Shown one piece after another: positions 16,487-25,893 of a stretch of 64,000 bases of DNA (the first letter of the stretch is position 1; each line of letters opens with the position of its first letter). The position numbers and the translations under genes were made by a program. This DNA comes from an uncultured Aquimarina sp. (GTDB lineage: Bacteria > Bacteroidota > Bacteroidia > Flavobacteriales > Flavobacteriaceae): the NCBI GenBank assembly GCA_947496555.1, contig CANMDH010000018.1:1-64000 (forward strand), given 5' to 3'. Below the pieces are notes generated by a model, which saw nothing but the letters and a program-made list of their open reading frames with translations, had not been told where the DNA came from and made no database searches.

Positions 16487-16771
16487 TTATAAGGAGATAA
16501 CGCCTTCAACTTTTGTGGCCACTTCTTTATATTTAAGAATCACTTGATCAGGGTTTTTCATCCTGACATTAATAGATACACTCGTATATTTACCATTTTT
16601 GGATTGTTTTGTACTAATCACCGCTCCTAGATTATCAAAAATAGTTTCAACCTGCGCTATCTTAGAACTATCAGTAGGTACAATAAACTTGTACAAGTAC
16701 GCTGTTGGCCAAATGGAGGTATCTGTTAATTGTGTTTTTAATTTTTTATAAAATTCTTCAGAATCTTTCAT
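16487..16771 (-). CDS. DUF493 family protein
   Basis: A 94-residue protein matching the DUF493/YbeD fold: KFIVPTDSSKIAQVETIF at 28-45 begins the ferredoxin-like beta-alpha-beta pattern and the C-terminus ends in a beta strand (VEGVISL). YbeD-like proteins resemble regulatory ACT-type domains; no reaction is known. It is a single gene, with about 200 bp on the left and 80 bp on the right, both without clear signals. Confidence 0.82.
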   Translation of the reverse strand: MKDSEEFYKKLKTQLTDTSIWPTAYLYKFIVPTDSSKIAQVETIFDNLGAVISTKQSKNGKYTSVSINVRMKNPDQVILKYKEVATKVEGVISL

Positions 16772-16852
16772 ATACGCTATCTAGCAAATTTTAAGCCAAA
16801 GATACAGGTTATCATTCATAAAAACGAGACGAAAGACACAAACTCTTTTTAA

Positions 16853-17467
16853 TTAATTAGAAAAATCACTTACCATTTTTTGATACTGTTCTTTTGTATC
16901 TATATCTATTCCTTGATTAGCAAGAGGAATAATTTTAACCTCATTCAAATATTTTTTGACAATATAACGTGCTCCATAATCTTCTTGTAGTTGCATTAAT
17001 TCTTCAAAGATAGCTTTTGAAAAAATGGCAGGCACCCCTATCCTACTGCCTAAATCTGAAGCTACAATAGGTGGAGAATCCTTAATAAACTTGGTAATCA
17101 AATCATCATAATGTGATAGCTGTATCAAAGGTTGATCTATCACCGAAATTAAAACCGCATCGAACAAATAATTATTTTCCAGTATGGTTTTAACCCCTAT
17201 TTGTATTGATGATCCCATTCCCAATTCCCAATTTTGATTTCTAAGTATCGTTATGGGGAAATGATTGATCTGTTTATAAATTAAATCATAATTCGCGCCA
17301 AGAACCACATAGGTTGATACTTTTTCTATAGCCAACGATTGCGAAATTGCATGACCAATTAACGTTATGCCTTTCCAAGGTAATAATTGTTTGGGTTCCC
17401 CCATTCTACTAGAAGCACCTGCAGCAAGAATGATTTGAGCTATCCTAGGATTTTGTGTATGCGGCAT
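16853..17467 (-). CDS. MocA-like molybdenum cofactor nucleotidyltransferase
   Basis: A 204-residue NTP-transferase of the MobA-like fold with the signature LAAGASSRMG at 14-23 and PKQLL at 25-29, plus ISVIDQPLI for the metal-binding Asp region. MocA-type proteins add CMP to molybdopterin to make the cytosine dinucleotide cofactor used by xanthine dehydrogenase family enzymes. The start codon lies 23 bp inside the end of the xdhC gene, indicating translational coupling, and the Mo-hydroxylase genes follow upstream, so this role is well supported by context. Confidence 0.88.
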   Translation of the reverse strand: MPHTQNPRIAQIILAAGASSRMGEPKQLLPWKGITLIGHAISQSLAIEKVSTYVVLGANYDLIYKQINHFPITILRNQNWELGMGSSIQIGVKTILENNYLFDAVLISVIDQPLIQLSHYDDLITKFIKDSPPIVASDLGSRIGVPAIFSKAIFEELMQLQEDYGARYIVKKYLNEVKIIPLANQGIDIDTKEQYQKMVSDFSN

Positions 17468-18509
17468 TTATATTTTTCCTTTTAGGATCATCATGAATTG
17501 CACCTGTCTTATCTTGCAGCGGTATCGGTTCTTGATTGCGTACAACGGATAAAATTTCAGCAATTATAGAAATAGCTATCTCTTCTGGGGTTTCTGCACC
17601 CAGATTTAACCCAGCTGGCCCATGAATGCTATCCAAAAATTCATCGCTAACTTCGGGGTGATAGTCTATAAAAGCAGAAAGTAACTTCTCGCGGCGCCTC
17701 GCAGGACCAAGCAAGCCGATATAAACCGGATTAAAATCCTTTATAGCTTGTAGATACAATAAATCTTTGGCAAAATTATGTGTCATCAAAATAAAGGCTG
17801 TTTGTTTATCGACCTGTTCAATTTTTAGATTATCAGGATCATAATTAAGAACTTTATTAGCTCCCGGAAAATCTGCTGGTCGTTTTGGGTTCTTAGGAGA
17901 TCCTATCACTTCGATTTCCCATCCCGTCGTAGAAGCCAATTGGCAAAGTTTTACGGCATCATGTTCTGTTCCTATAACAACCAAACGAAAACAAGGTTGC
18001 ATTTTTCTTTGAAAACATTCCTGTTCTGTCACTTGGGAGGACTCAACATCAATTTTATCAGAAAAAGGAAACTTCTTACTATCTTCAAAACGTACAACTG
18101 ATCCAAAACCATTACTGGTTTCTGTCTTAGAATAAAATGATACTATTTCAAACGGTTCTCTGGAGGTTAACTTTTCTTCAATTGTTATGATGCCATCCTC
18201 GCTAATATCGAAGGTTTCGATAAGAATATATAGTAACCCTTCACACCCCAACCGATATTTTCCATCATAGGTCATTATCTTTGGGACCCCAGTATCAAAT
18301 ACGGATTGCGCTTGTCTGAACACTTCTTTTTCGACACAACCACCACTTACAGCGCCTTTTGTCACTCCATTTTTAAGAATAAGCATCCCCACACCTGGTC
18401 TACGATAAGAAGAACCTTCAACATCTACTACAGTAGCCATAACAGCAGATATTCCCTGCTGTTTGGCTAAAGCATAAGATTTAATAATTTCTTTGAATTC
18501 GTGTGTCAT
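17445..18509 (-). CDS. XdhC/CoxI family Mo-cofactor maturation protein
   Basis: A 354-residue protein with the N-terminal XdhC/CoxI domain (SYRRPGVGMLI at 34-44, then AVSGGCVEKEVF with Cys58) and a C-terminal Rossmann XdhC_C domain (LVVIGTEHDAVKL near residue 180; GLLGPARRREKLLSAF later). XdhC binds the molybdenum cofactor, promotes its sulfuration and hands it to the apo-hydroxylase. It lies 7 bp downstream of the molybdopterin-subunit gene and overlaps mocA-like by 23 bp, forming a compact cofactor-plus-enzyme operon. Confidence 0.9.
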   Translation of the reverse strand: MTHEFKEIIKSYALAKQQGISAVMATVVDVEGSSYRRPGVGMLILKNGVTKGAVSGGCVEKEVFRQAQSVFDTGVPKIMTYDGKYRLGCEGLLYILIETFDISEDGIITIEEKLTSREPFEIVSFYSKTETSNGFGSVVRFEDSKKFPFSDKIDVESSQVTEQECFQRKMQPCFRLVVIGTEHDAVKLCQLASTTGWEIEVIGSPKNPKRPADFPGANKVLNYDPDNLKIEQVDKQTAFILMTHNFAKDLLYLQAIKDFNPVYIGLLGPARRREKLLSAFIDYHPEVSDEFLDSIHGPAGLNLGAETPEEIAISIIAEILSVVRNQEPIPLQDKTGAIHDDPKRKNINAAYTKS

Positions 18510-18516
18510 AAACCGT

Positions 18517-20670
18517 TTATCCTAATGGAGCTTTTGCAGTCATATGTTTAATAAATGGTTGCTTATACAACCGTATACCTTTGGCAGCCTTAATTGCATT
18601 GGCAACCGCGGCACCTGCTGGTGGTAAAGTAGGCTCTCCTAAACCTGTTGGAGATAGTCCATTTTCTATAAAATGCGTCTCTACAACCGGAGTTTCGTTA
18701 ATGCGTATTAAACGATATTTATCGAAGTTCTTACTCTGTGGCTCCCCATCTTTAAAGGAAAGATCTCCATACATGGCATGACCAACACCGTCTATCACTC
18801 CTCCCTCGATCTGGTTTTTGGCTCCTAAGGGATTTACAACAATTCCGCAATCTACTACGCAAGTAACTTTTTTAACTACTGGAACATCATTCTCGAGTTC
18901 CACTTCTGCAACTTCTGCTACATGAGTGTTATGGCAATAATACGCACTAAACCCTTGATAAACTCCTTCTTTTGCATTGCCCCATCCAGACTTTTCTACC
19001 GCAACTTTTATTACTTTTTCTAATCGTTCTGGAGAATATTGAATTCTCTCGTCGGTAGTACCTTTTACTTTTTGTAATAAATCCAAGCGAAGCTTGATAC
19101 GATCAACTTCAAGAATTTCTGCCAATTCATCGAAAAAACTTTGCTCAGCAAACGATAAAAAATTTGTATACGGAGCTCTCCAAGCACCAGTAGTTATCTT
19201 ACTGTCATAGGAAGCAACATCTACTTGATAGTTTTCTATCGCTCCTGCCGGGAAAAAGTTAGGAATCAATCCATACATATTTGAATTTACAGAAGCCTCT
19301 TTGAGATGGTATCCTGTAATTTTACCATCCTTTACGGAAGCACTTATCTTATACTTTATAGAAGGGCGATAAATTCCGGCTCCCATATCATCTTCTCTCG
19401 AATATATAACTTTCACAGGTCTTTTTGCCAGTTTTGATATTTCGGCTGCTTCCAAAGCAAAATCTCCGTATAATCGTCTACCAAAACCTCCTCCCATACG
19501 GGTCATTTCTACAGAAACATCCTCTACTTCTCTTTCTAACAATTCTGCAACTCTTCTTGCTGTTCCTGCAGGAGTTTGTATTGGGCCTACCAATCTCACT
19601 TTTTCTGGAGTTACATCCGCAAAGAAATTCATAGGCTCCATACAGTTATGCGGTAAGAAAGGAGACTCGTATATTCTTTCTATTACTTGATCTGCAGCAG
19701 CAAAAGCTTTTTTCACATCACCATCGGCACGCATAGTTTTAAACTTCTTACCATTAAGAAGACCTGTCAAAATTTTATCATGTGCTTCAGTAGATTCAAG
19801 TTTTGAGTCGGCTGTCCAAGTAGCTTCCAAGGCTTTTTTGCCTTTCATTGCGGTCCAGGTATCCTTAGCCAAAACAGCAATTTTATCACCAAACTTAATT
19901 ACATCCTGCACTCCTGCTATGGCTTTGGCGGCTGTATCATCACAAACTTCAAGCTTATTACCAAAGGCAGGCGGCCTTAAAACAACAGCATGTGCCATTC
20001 CTTCTTCTTTATAATCAAGTCCAAATAACGGCTTCCCTGTAATAATTTTATCGATGTCCACATTACCTGCATCTGTACCAATAATCTTAAAATCTTTTGG
20101 GTCTTTTAATGTTACATTTTCTGGTACTTCAAGAGCTGCTGCTTCTTTTACTACTTCACCATACCCAAGTTTATCTCCATTTCCATTTGTTATTACCCCG
20201 TTTTCTGTTTTACAAGAAGAAGCCTCTACTCCCCACTTTGCAGCTGCCGCATTAACGAGCATTTGTCGGGCTGTAGCCCCAGTTTGTCTCAAAGATTCCC
20301 AACCAAACCGTATCGATTGGCTTCCTCCAGCTACCTGACGCGTAAAATTTTTGGTATCTAAAGCTCCTTGTACTACATGCACATCATCCCATGACACATC
20401 TAGCTCTTCGGCAATAATCATAGGCATTGATGTTTTTACACCTTGTCCAATTTCTGGATTTGGCGAAAAAATAGTCACCATGCCATTATCAGCAATTTTT
20501 ATGAAGGCATTAAAATCATTAAAATTAAGTTGAGAAATATCGACAGGGGGTGTTGCTTCTGGTTTACAAGCCTGAAAGAGATTAAACCCTATTAACATTC
20601 CGCCACCAGCCAAGGCCGATGTTTTTATAAAGGACCTTCTGCTAAAGGAAGGTAATATTGTATTTTTCAT
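18517..20670 (-). CDS. Xanthine dehydrogenase family Mo-binding subunit (IorB-like), Tat-exported
   Basis: A 717-residue molybdopterin-binding large subunit of the isoquinoline 1-oxidoreductase / aldehyde dehydrogenase type. The N-terminus is a twin-arginine signal (SRRSFIK, Arg11-Arg12) with LFQAC ending at Cys35, a possible lipobox. Mo-enzyme motifs include GGGFGRRLYGDF (about residue 390) and the active-site Glu motif GLGEPTLPP (about 676). The protein likely folds with its cofactor and the [2Fe-2S] partner in the cytoplasm and is exported as a complex, perhaps lipid-anchored in the periplasm. Substrate may be an aldehyde or N-heterocycle; sequence does not settle it. Confidence 0.9.
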   Translation of the reverse strand: MKNTILPSFSRRSFIKTSALAGGGMLIGFNLFQACKPEATPPVDISQLNFNDFNAFIKIADNGMVTIFSPNPEIGQGVKTSMPMIIAEELDVSWDDVHVVQGALDTKNFTRQVAGGSQSIRFGWESLRQTGATARQMLVNAAAAKWGVEASSCKTENGVITNGNGDKLGYGEVVKEAAALEVPENVTLKDPKDFKIIGTDAGNVDIDKIITGKPLFGLDYKEEGMAHAVVLRPPAFGNKLEVCDDTAAKAIAGVQDVIKFGDKIAVLAKDTWTAMKGKKALEATWTADSKLESTEAHDKILTGLLNGKKFKTMRADGDVKKAFAAADQVIERIYESPFLPHNCMEPMNFFADVTPEKVRLVGPIQTPAGTARRVAELLEREVEDVSVEMTRMGGGFGRRLYGDFALEAAEISKLAKRPVKVIYSREDDMGAGIYRPSIKYKISASVKDGKITGYHLKEASVNSNMYGLIPNFFPAGAIENYQVDVASYDSKITTGAWRAPYTNFLSFAEQSFFDELAEILEVDRIKLRLDLLQKVKGTTDERIQYSPERLEKVIKVAVEKSGWGNAKEGVYQGFSAYYCHNTHVAEVAEVELENDVPVVKKVTCVVDCGIVVNPLGAKNQIEGGVIDGVGHAMYGDLSFKDGEPQSKNFDKYRLIRINETPVVETHFIENGLSPTGLGEPTLPPAGAAVANAIKAAKGIRLYKQPFIKHMTAKAPLG

Positions 20671-20688
20671 TTCTTTGTAATTTTAAGG

Positions 20689-21150
20689 TTAGCTCATTTT
20701 ACTGGCTGCAAGCTCCACGGCTTTTTCAATTCTATTATACGAAGCACATCGACAAATATTACCGCTCATAGCATCTCTAATCTCGGATTTATTAGGGTTC
20801 GGGTTTTGATTGAGAAAGGCTGTTGCCGACATTATTTGTCCTGCCTGGCAATACCCACATTGCGGAACATCAACTTCTTTCCATGCTTGTTGCACAGGGT
20901 GTGAAATATCTTCCGAAATTCCTTCAATGGTAGTAATTTCGGCATTTTCCACCATAGAAACCTGAAGTAAACAACTTCTTGTAGCAGATCCATCTATATG
21001 AACAGTACACGCTCCACATTGACCGATACCGCAACCATATTTTGTCCCTACCATATCCAAATGATCTCTAAGTACCCATAAAAGAGGTGTATCTTGATCA
21101 GCTTCAACAGTATGAGACTGACCATTTATTTTTAAATTATAAACTGGCAT
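20689..21150 (-). CDS. (2Fe-2S)-binding subunit of Mo hydroxylase (IorA-like)
   Basis: A 153-residue small subunit with a plant-ferredoxin-type cluster (Cys40, Cys45, Cys48, Cys60 in KYGCGIGQCGACTVHI and SC) and a second C-terminal cluster (Cys98, Cys101, Cys133, Cys135 in CGYCQAG and ICRC). It moves electrons out of the molybdenum centre of the next gene's product, to which it is joined by an 18-bp gap. It has no signal peptide, so it must be exported, if at all, with the Tat-signal-bearing partner. It is the promoter-proximal gene of the four-gene set. No FAD subunit is encoded, so the electron acceptor is probably a cytochrome or quinone. Confidence 0.93.
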   Translation of the reverse strand: MPVYNLKINGQSHTVEADQDTPLLWVLRDHLDMVGTKYGCGIGQCGACTVHIDGSATRSCLLQVSMVENAEITTIEGISEDISHPVQQAWKEVDVPQCGYCQAGQIMSATAFLNQNPNPNKSEIRDAMSGNICRCASYNRIEKAVELAASKMS

Positions 21151-21329
21151 GAGTTTTAGTTTTAGGATTTATTCTTAACTAGTCTAAATAAAGCAATTTG
21201 ATAAGAATTGCTATTGAAGGTAGTAAAAAAACACTTTGGCAAATTCAACTTTAACAGAGCTTTATACTTCTATTAATAGTATTTTTAAATTCATTATATA
21301 ATTACGAAATTTGCATCAAAATTATTCCT

Positions 21330-21893
21330 TTGACAAAGAAAAGAATTGTAATCACAGGTGCTCCGGGAACAGGAAAAACTTCGGTAATTGTTAAATTAGA
21401 AGAAGCTAAATTCTTTTGTTTCCACGAAGTGATAAGAGCAATGACTCAAGAGGCCAAAAAAAGTAATGGCTCAAATAGTATTGTTTCTAATCCCATTGTA
21501 TCAGTTTCAGACCCCTATGAGTTTAATACAACAATACTAAAAGCCAGAATTAAACAGTTTACAGATGCGTCTTCAAAAGAGGACGATGTATTGTTTTATG
21601 ACCGAGGCATTCCTGATGTTTTGGCCTATATGGATTACTTTAATCAACCTTATGAGGATCATTTCTTAAACGAGTGTAAAAGATATATTTATAATCGAAT
21701 CTTCATACTACCCCCTTGGAAGGAGATCTATCGATCTGATGAAGAACGTTACGAAAGTTTTGAACAAGCACAAGAAATTCATCATCATTTAGTAAACACC
21801 TATAGTAGATTAGGATACGATTGTATCGAAGTTCCTTTTGGAACTATTACAGAACGTAACAACTTTATACTTAAAAACATAACCATAGATTGA
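21330..21893 (+). CDS. AAA_28-type ATPase / kinase
   Basis: A 187-residue P-loop protein with Walker A GAPGTGKT at residues 10-17 and an FYDRGIPDVLAY segment near 93-104 (Walker B-like Asp-Arg). Size and motifs match the AAA_28 group of small nucleotide kinases or NTPases with no assigned reaction. The start is TTG; no in-frame ATG lies before the Walker motif. The stop overlaps the start of recQ by 4 bp (TTGA), implying translational coupling with the helicase, which hints at DNA or nucleotide metabolism. Confidence 0.75.
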   Translation: MTKKRIVITGAPGTGKTSVIVKLEEAKFFCFHEVIRAMTQEAKKSNGSNSIVSNPIVSVSDPYEFNTTILKARIKQFTDASSKEDDVLFYDRGIPDVLAYMDYFNQPYEDHFLNECKRYIYNRIFILPPWKEIYRSDEERYESFEQAQEIHHHLVNTYSRLGYDCIEVPFGTITERNNFILKNITID

Positions 21894-23791
21894 TAAAATC
21901 TCCTCTCCAAATATTACAAGAGTACTGGAAACATAATAGTTTCAAACCACTTCAGGAAGAAATTATTCACTCGGTTCTTGAAGGAGAAGACACATTTGCT
22001 TTACTACCAACTGGAGGTGGAAAATCTATTTGTTTTCAGGTACCAGCAATGATAAACGAAGGGATTTGTATTGTGATTTCACCACTAATCGCACTAATGC
22101 AGGACCAAGTTAAAAACCTGCAACAAAGAGGGATCAAAGCTATTGCCTTAACAAGTGGGATAAAATATACCGAATTAGATACGCTTTTGGATAATTGTAT
22201 TTATGGAAATTATAAGTTTTTGTATCTCTCTCCTGAAAGACTTCAACAAGACATTGTACAGGAACGATTAAAGCAAATGAACATTAACCTCATAGCCATA
22301 GACGAAGCACATTGTATCTCGCAGTGGGGAAACGATTTCCGACCTTCATATAAGAAAATCAAAATCCTACGAGAGCTTCATCCCCATGTACCTATGATAG
22401 CTTTAACGGCTTCGGCCACAAAAATAGTAGCCGATGATATTATTACAGAATTAGATCTATTTCAAACCAAGGTATTTAAGCAATCTTTCTTTAGACCCAA
22501 TTTGGCATATTGGGTAGTGAAAACGGAAGACAAAACATATAAAATCAGCCAGATATTACAAAAATATCCAGGACCCTCTATTATCTACGTCCGAAATAGA
22601 AAAGCCACTATTGAGCTGAGTGATTTCCTAAATAATAATGGTTATACTGCCACTTATTATCACGGAGGTGTTGATTCTCAAGAAAAGACTGTACGTTTTA
22701 ATAAGTGGTTAAGAGAAGAAGTTCGAGTCATGGTAGCAACCAATGCATTTGGTATGGGAATCGATAAGCCAAATGTTCGAACCGTAATACATTATAATAT
22801 CCCAGAAAGTATAGAAAGTTACTTTCAAGAGGCAGGAAGAGCAGGAAGAGATGGTGAGAAATCGTACGCCTTTCTTATAAAGAATGAAAACGACAATCAA
22901 AGACTAAACAATCAATTCATAAAAGTATTACCCAATGTCGATGCGGTAAAGTTAGTATATCGTAAACTTTGCAATTATTTTCAGATATCCTATGGCGAAG
23001 GAGAGCAAACAGCACATGAATTTGATTTTAATTCGTTTTGCAAAGTCTATGAAATTCACACTTTAATCACGTATAACGCTTTACAATTTCTTGATCGGTG
23101 TGGAATAATAAGGTTTACTCAACGATTTTCTCAAAAAAGTAGGTTAAAAATGCTCACCACCGGAAATCATCTTTTGAACTACTTAGAAAGTAACAAAGAT
23201 TATGAAATCATTATTAAAACTATACTAAGAACTTATGCAGGGATTTTTGATGAAGAAACAACTATAAATATCCCTCTTATAGTATCAAAAATAGATAGGC
23301 CCGAGAAAGAAATCATTAACATTTTAAACAAATTAGGAGCATTAGAACTGTTAGAATTTACTTATAAGCTTTCTGATGCGCAGGTTATATTTTTGGTTCC
23401 AAGAGAAGATGATCATACTATTAACCGAATCAAACATCATCTGGTAGAACAAAATACTTCTAAAATAAATAAGGTAAAGGCGATACTAAAATTTGCTGAA
23501 AACGATTCGGAATGCAAAAGCAGACAATTACTTCATTACTTTGGAGAAGAAAACACATCAGATTGCGGAATTTGTAGCTACTGTACCAGAAAACAAAATA
23601 AAAAATTTAAACACGATATAAATCAAATAAGAGAAGATATCGTGAGGCTTTTACAAGAAAAAAAATTATCTTCAAGAGATTTGATTGATCAATTAAAATA
23701 TCCAGAAAAAATAATCCTGGAAGTGCTACGCGAAATGAATGAACATCAAATCATCACTATAAATCAGGACAACAACTATCAACTAGTATAA
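21890..23791 (+). CDS. recQ: RecQ family ATP-dependent DNA helicase
   Basis: A 633-residue superfamily 2 helicase. It has Walker A PTGGGKS at residues 40-46, DEAHCISQWG (about 137-146, the RecQ-specific aromatic-rich loop following), motif VI QEAGRAGRDG and a zinc-binding Cys set in ECKSRQ and DCGICSYC. The C-terminal part is shorter and shows no clear HRDC domain. RecQ unwinds recombination and replication intermediates 3' to 5'. Start is TTG within the 4-bp overlap with the upstream ATPase gene; fmt follows after 2 bp, so the three genes form one operon. Confidence 0.94.
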   Translation: MIKSPLQILQEYWKHNSFKPLQEEIIHSVLEGEDTFALLPTGGGKSICFQVPAMINEGICIVISPLIALMQDQVKNLQQRGIKAIALTSGIKYTELDTLLDNCIYGNYKFLYLSPERLQQDIVQERLKQMNINLIAIDEAHCISQWGNDFRPSYKKIKILRELHPHVPMIALTASATKIVADDIITELDLFQTKVFKQSFFRPNLAYWVVKTEDKTYKISQILQKYPGPSIIYVRNRKATIELSDFLNNNGYTATYYHGGVDSQEKTVRFNKWLREEVRVMVATNAFGMGIDKPNVRTVIHYNIPESIESYFQEAGRAGRDGEKSYAFLIKNENDNQRLNNQFIKVLPNVDAVKLVYRKLCNYFQISYGEGEQTAHEFDFNSFCKVYEIHTLITYNALQFLDRCGIIRFTQRFSQKSRLKMLTTGNHLLNYLESNKDYEIIIKTILRTYAGIFDEETTINIPLIVSKIDRPEKEIINILNKLGALELLEFTYKLSDAQVIFLVPREDDHTINRIKHHLVEQNTSKINKVKAILKFAENDSECKSRQLLHYFGEENTSDCGICSYCTRKQNKKFKHDINQIREDIVRLLQEKKLSSRDLIDQLKYPEKIILEVLREMNEHQIITINQDNNYQLV

Positions 23792-23793
23792 AA

Positions 23794-24741
23794 ATGAGAG
23801 ACTTACGAATCGTATTTATGGGCACTCCAGATTTTGCAGTAGCTACCCTAAAATCTATTATAGAACATAATTATAATGTAGTTGGTGTAATAACAGCACC
23901 GGACAGACCTGCAGGTAGGGGTCGAAAGTTAAAAGCTTCAGCAGTTAAGGAGTTTGCGCTATCAAAGAATTTAAAAGTTTTGCAACCTACTAACTTAAAA
24001 GCCGAGAGTTTTACTAAAGAATTGAAAGCTCTCAAACCTAATCTTAATGTGGTTGTAGCTTTCAGAATGCTTCCCAAAATAGTTTGGAACATGCCAGAAT
24101 ATGGAACTTTTAATTTACATGCGTCTCTTTTGCCCGATTATCGTGGAGCTGCACCAATAAATTGGGCTATCATTAATGGTGAGCAAAAAACAGGAGTTAC
24201 CACTTTTTTTATCGATGAAAAAATAGATACTGGTCATATTATTTTTCAGGAAGAAGTAGCAATAAAAGATACAGATAATGCTGGAATGCTACATGACAAA
24301 TTGATGATCGAAGGAGCTCAATTAGTAATACGCACTCTAAAAAGTATAGAAAATGAGAATATAACAGTAAAACCTCAGCCAAAAGAGAACACCTTCAAAA
24401 CGGCTTACAAACTAAACAGAGACAACACAAAAATTAATTGGGAGAATGATATTCATACAATTAATAATTTAATAAGGGGGTTAAGCCCATATCCTTCGGC
24501 ATGGTGTGAATTATATAACAAAGGCACCTCGCAGTCTATAAAAATATATGATGCAATTCCAATTATAGAAACCCATAATTTTGATATAGGTAAAATAATT
24601 GTAGAGGACTCTATTATTAAAGTTGCGGTCAAAAATGGGTACCTTGTAATAAACAAGCTTCAATTACCCGGAAAAAAAGTTATGGACAGCAAGGCTCTGT
24701 TAAATGGTTATATTTTTTATAGAGATGCCAAAATGATTTAA
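23794..24741 (+). CDS. fmt: Methionyl-tRNA formyltransferase
   Basis: A 315-residue enzyme that formylates initiator Met-tRNA using 10-formyl-THF. The N-terminal formyltransferase domain shows FMGTPDFAV at 8-16 and the catalytic NLHASLLPDYRGAAPINW segment (Asn, His and the later Asp of the family), and the C-terminal OB-like domain follows residue 205. It starts 2 bp after recQ, so it is probably read from the same message. No initiator tRNA with a clear formylation signature is near it. Confidence 0.96.
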   Translation: MRDLRIVFMGTPDFAVATLKSIIEHNYNVVGVITAPDRPAGRGRKLKASAVKEFALSKNLKVLQPTNLKAESFTKELKALKPNLNVVVAFRMLPKIVWNMPEYGTFNLHASLLPDYRGAAPINWAIINGEQKTGVTTFFIDEKIDTGHIIFQEEVAIKDTDNAGMLHDKLMIEGAQLVIRTLKSIENENITVKPQPKENTFKTAYKLNRDNTKINWENDIHTINNLIRGLSPYPSAWCELYNKGTSQSIKIYDAIPIIETHNFDIGKIIVEDSIIKVAVKNGYLVINKLQLPGKKVMDSKALLNGYIFYRDAKMI

Positions 24742-24843
24742 AATTGACCTGATACCAAGGTTTAAAAATCTATAAAATTTAAAGTTGTTTATTAACAATC
24801 GCCTTGAGTTATCAACAAATCCTTGTATTTACTGGGCTAATCC

Positions 24844-24873
24844 TTGCACGAATCATAAATCCGTATAAATTTG
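24844..24873 (+). promoter_or_regulatory. Promoter of the HU gene
   Basis: TTG at 24844-24846, a 19-bp spacer and TAAATTTG at 24866-24873 match the Bacteroidota vegetative promoter. Transcription would begin near 24880, leaving a leader of about 49 nt before the HU start at 24929. Confidence 0.75.
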
Positions 24874-24928
24874 TAGAGCGTTTAACATAAAGATTGGTTT
24901 AACCAACAATTAATTTAAAAACAGAATT

Positions 24929-25201
24929 ATGAACAAAACAGAATTAATCGATGCAATGGCAGCTGATGCTCAAATCACTAAAGCAGCGGCTAAAAAAGCC
25001 TTAGAATCTTTCTTAGGAAACGTTGAAGGAGCTCTTAAAAAAGGGAACCGTGTTTCTTTAGTAGGATTTGGATCTTGGTCAGTTTCTAGAAGAGCTGCAA
25101 GAGAAGGTAGAAACCCACAAACCGGTAAGACTATCAAAATCGCTGCTAAAAACGTTGTTAAGTTTAAGGCTGGTGCTGATTTATCAAGTGCGGTAAACTA
25201 A
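24929..25201 (+). CDS. HU family DNA-binding protein
   Basis: A 90-residue histone-like protein. The N-terminal helical dimerisation half (MNKTELIDAMAADAQITK) is followed by the DNA-binding arm with GFGSWSVSRRAAREGRNP and the family signature QTGKTIKI. HU bends and compacts DNA as a dimer. The gene is monocistronic, with its own consensus promoter and a strong terminator. It is richer in GC and in preferred codons than its neighbours, as expected for a highly expressed gene. Confidence 0.96.
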   Translation: MNKTELIDAMAADAQITKAAAKKALESFLGNVEGALKKGNRVSLVGFGSWSVSRRAAREGRNPQTGKTIKIAAKNVVKFKAGADLSSAVN

Positions 25202-25223
25202 TCAGTTCGTTTTCGATATCATT

Positions 25224-25252
25224 AAAAGCTCCCTAAACTGGGGGCTTTTTTT
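25224..25252 (+). terminator. HU gene terminator
   Basis: AAAAGCTCCC (25224-25233) pairs with GGGGGCTTTT (one G-T pair) around TAAACT and runs into a T-tract, 22 bp after the HU stop codon. Confidence 0.88.
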
Positions 25253-25282
25253 ATGGTTTTACCGCAAAAAAACCTTTACTGT

Positions 25283-25313
25283 TTTGATTATTAGAAATAA
25301 TTATTTAGCTTTA
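25283..25313 (+). promoter_or_regulatory. Promoter of the YqgE gene
   Basis: TTTG at 25283-25286, 19-bp spacer, TAGCTTTA at 25306-25313 (last base differs from TAnnTTTG). The leader to the ATG at 25333 would be short, about 13 nt. Confidence 0.55.
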
Positions 25314-25332
25314 ATAAAATCAAAGCCATCAA

Positions 25333-25893
25333 ATGATTTCACTTCAACCCTCAAAAGGACATCTTTTAATTGCCGAGCCTTCAATAATAGGTGATGTGTC
25401 TTTTAATCGCTCTGTGGTTTTACTTGCAGATCATAGCGATCAAGGGTCTATTGGTTTTATTATGAATAAACCTCTTGAATACCATCTAGCTGATTTAATA
25501 CCCGAGATAGATTCAGAATTCAAAATATATAATGGTGGTCCTGTAGAACAGGATAATCTATATTTTATCCATAAAGTTCCTCATTTGATTCCCAATAGTG
25601 TTGAAATATCTGGTGGAATTTATTGGGGTGGTGACTTTGCGGTTGTTTCTGATCTCATATCAGAAAGTAAAATTACCCCTAATGAAATTCGTTTCTTCTT
25701 AGGATATTCTGGGTGGGACTCTGAACAACTCAACCAGGAACTTGAAGCCAACTCATGGGTTATAGTTGAAAACAACTACAAAAAGAATATTTTCGGAAAA
25801 TCCTATGACACCTTTTGGAAAGAGAAAATGATGGAACTGGGAGGAGATTACATGCTTTGGTCGAACGCTCCGGAAAACCCAACTTACAACTAA
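25333..25893 (+). CDS. YqgE/AlgH family protein
   Basis: A 186-residue protein with the family hallmarks GHLLIAEPSI near the N-terminus, GSIGFIMNKPL (about 37-47) and FLGYSGWDSEQL (about 119-130). The fold is known but the activity is not; AlgH was once described as a transcriptional regulator of alginate genes without clear DNA-binding features. It has a plausible promoter of its own. Its stop codon interlocks with that of the convergent aminotransferase gene (4-bp overlap CTAA), with no terminator in between. Confidence 0.92.
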   Translation: MISLQPSKGHLLIAEPSIIGDVSFNRSVVLLADHSDQGSIGFIMNKPLEYHLADLIPEIDSEFKIYNGGPVEQDNLYFIHKVPHLIPNSVEISGGIYWGGDFAVVSDLISESKITPNEIRFFLGYSGWDSEQLNQELEANSWVIVENNYKKNIFGKSYDTFWKEKMMELGGDYMLWSNAPENPTYN

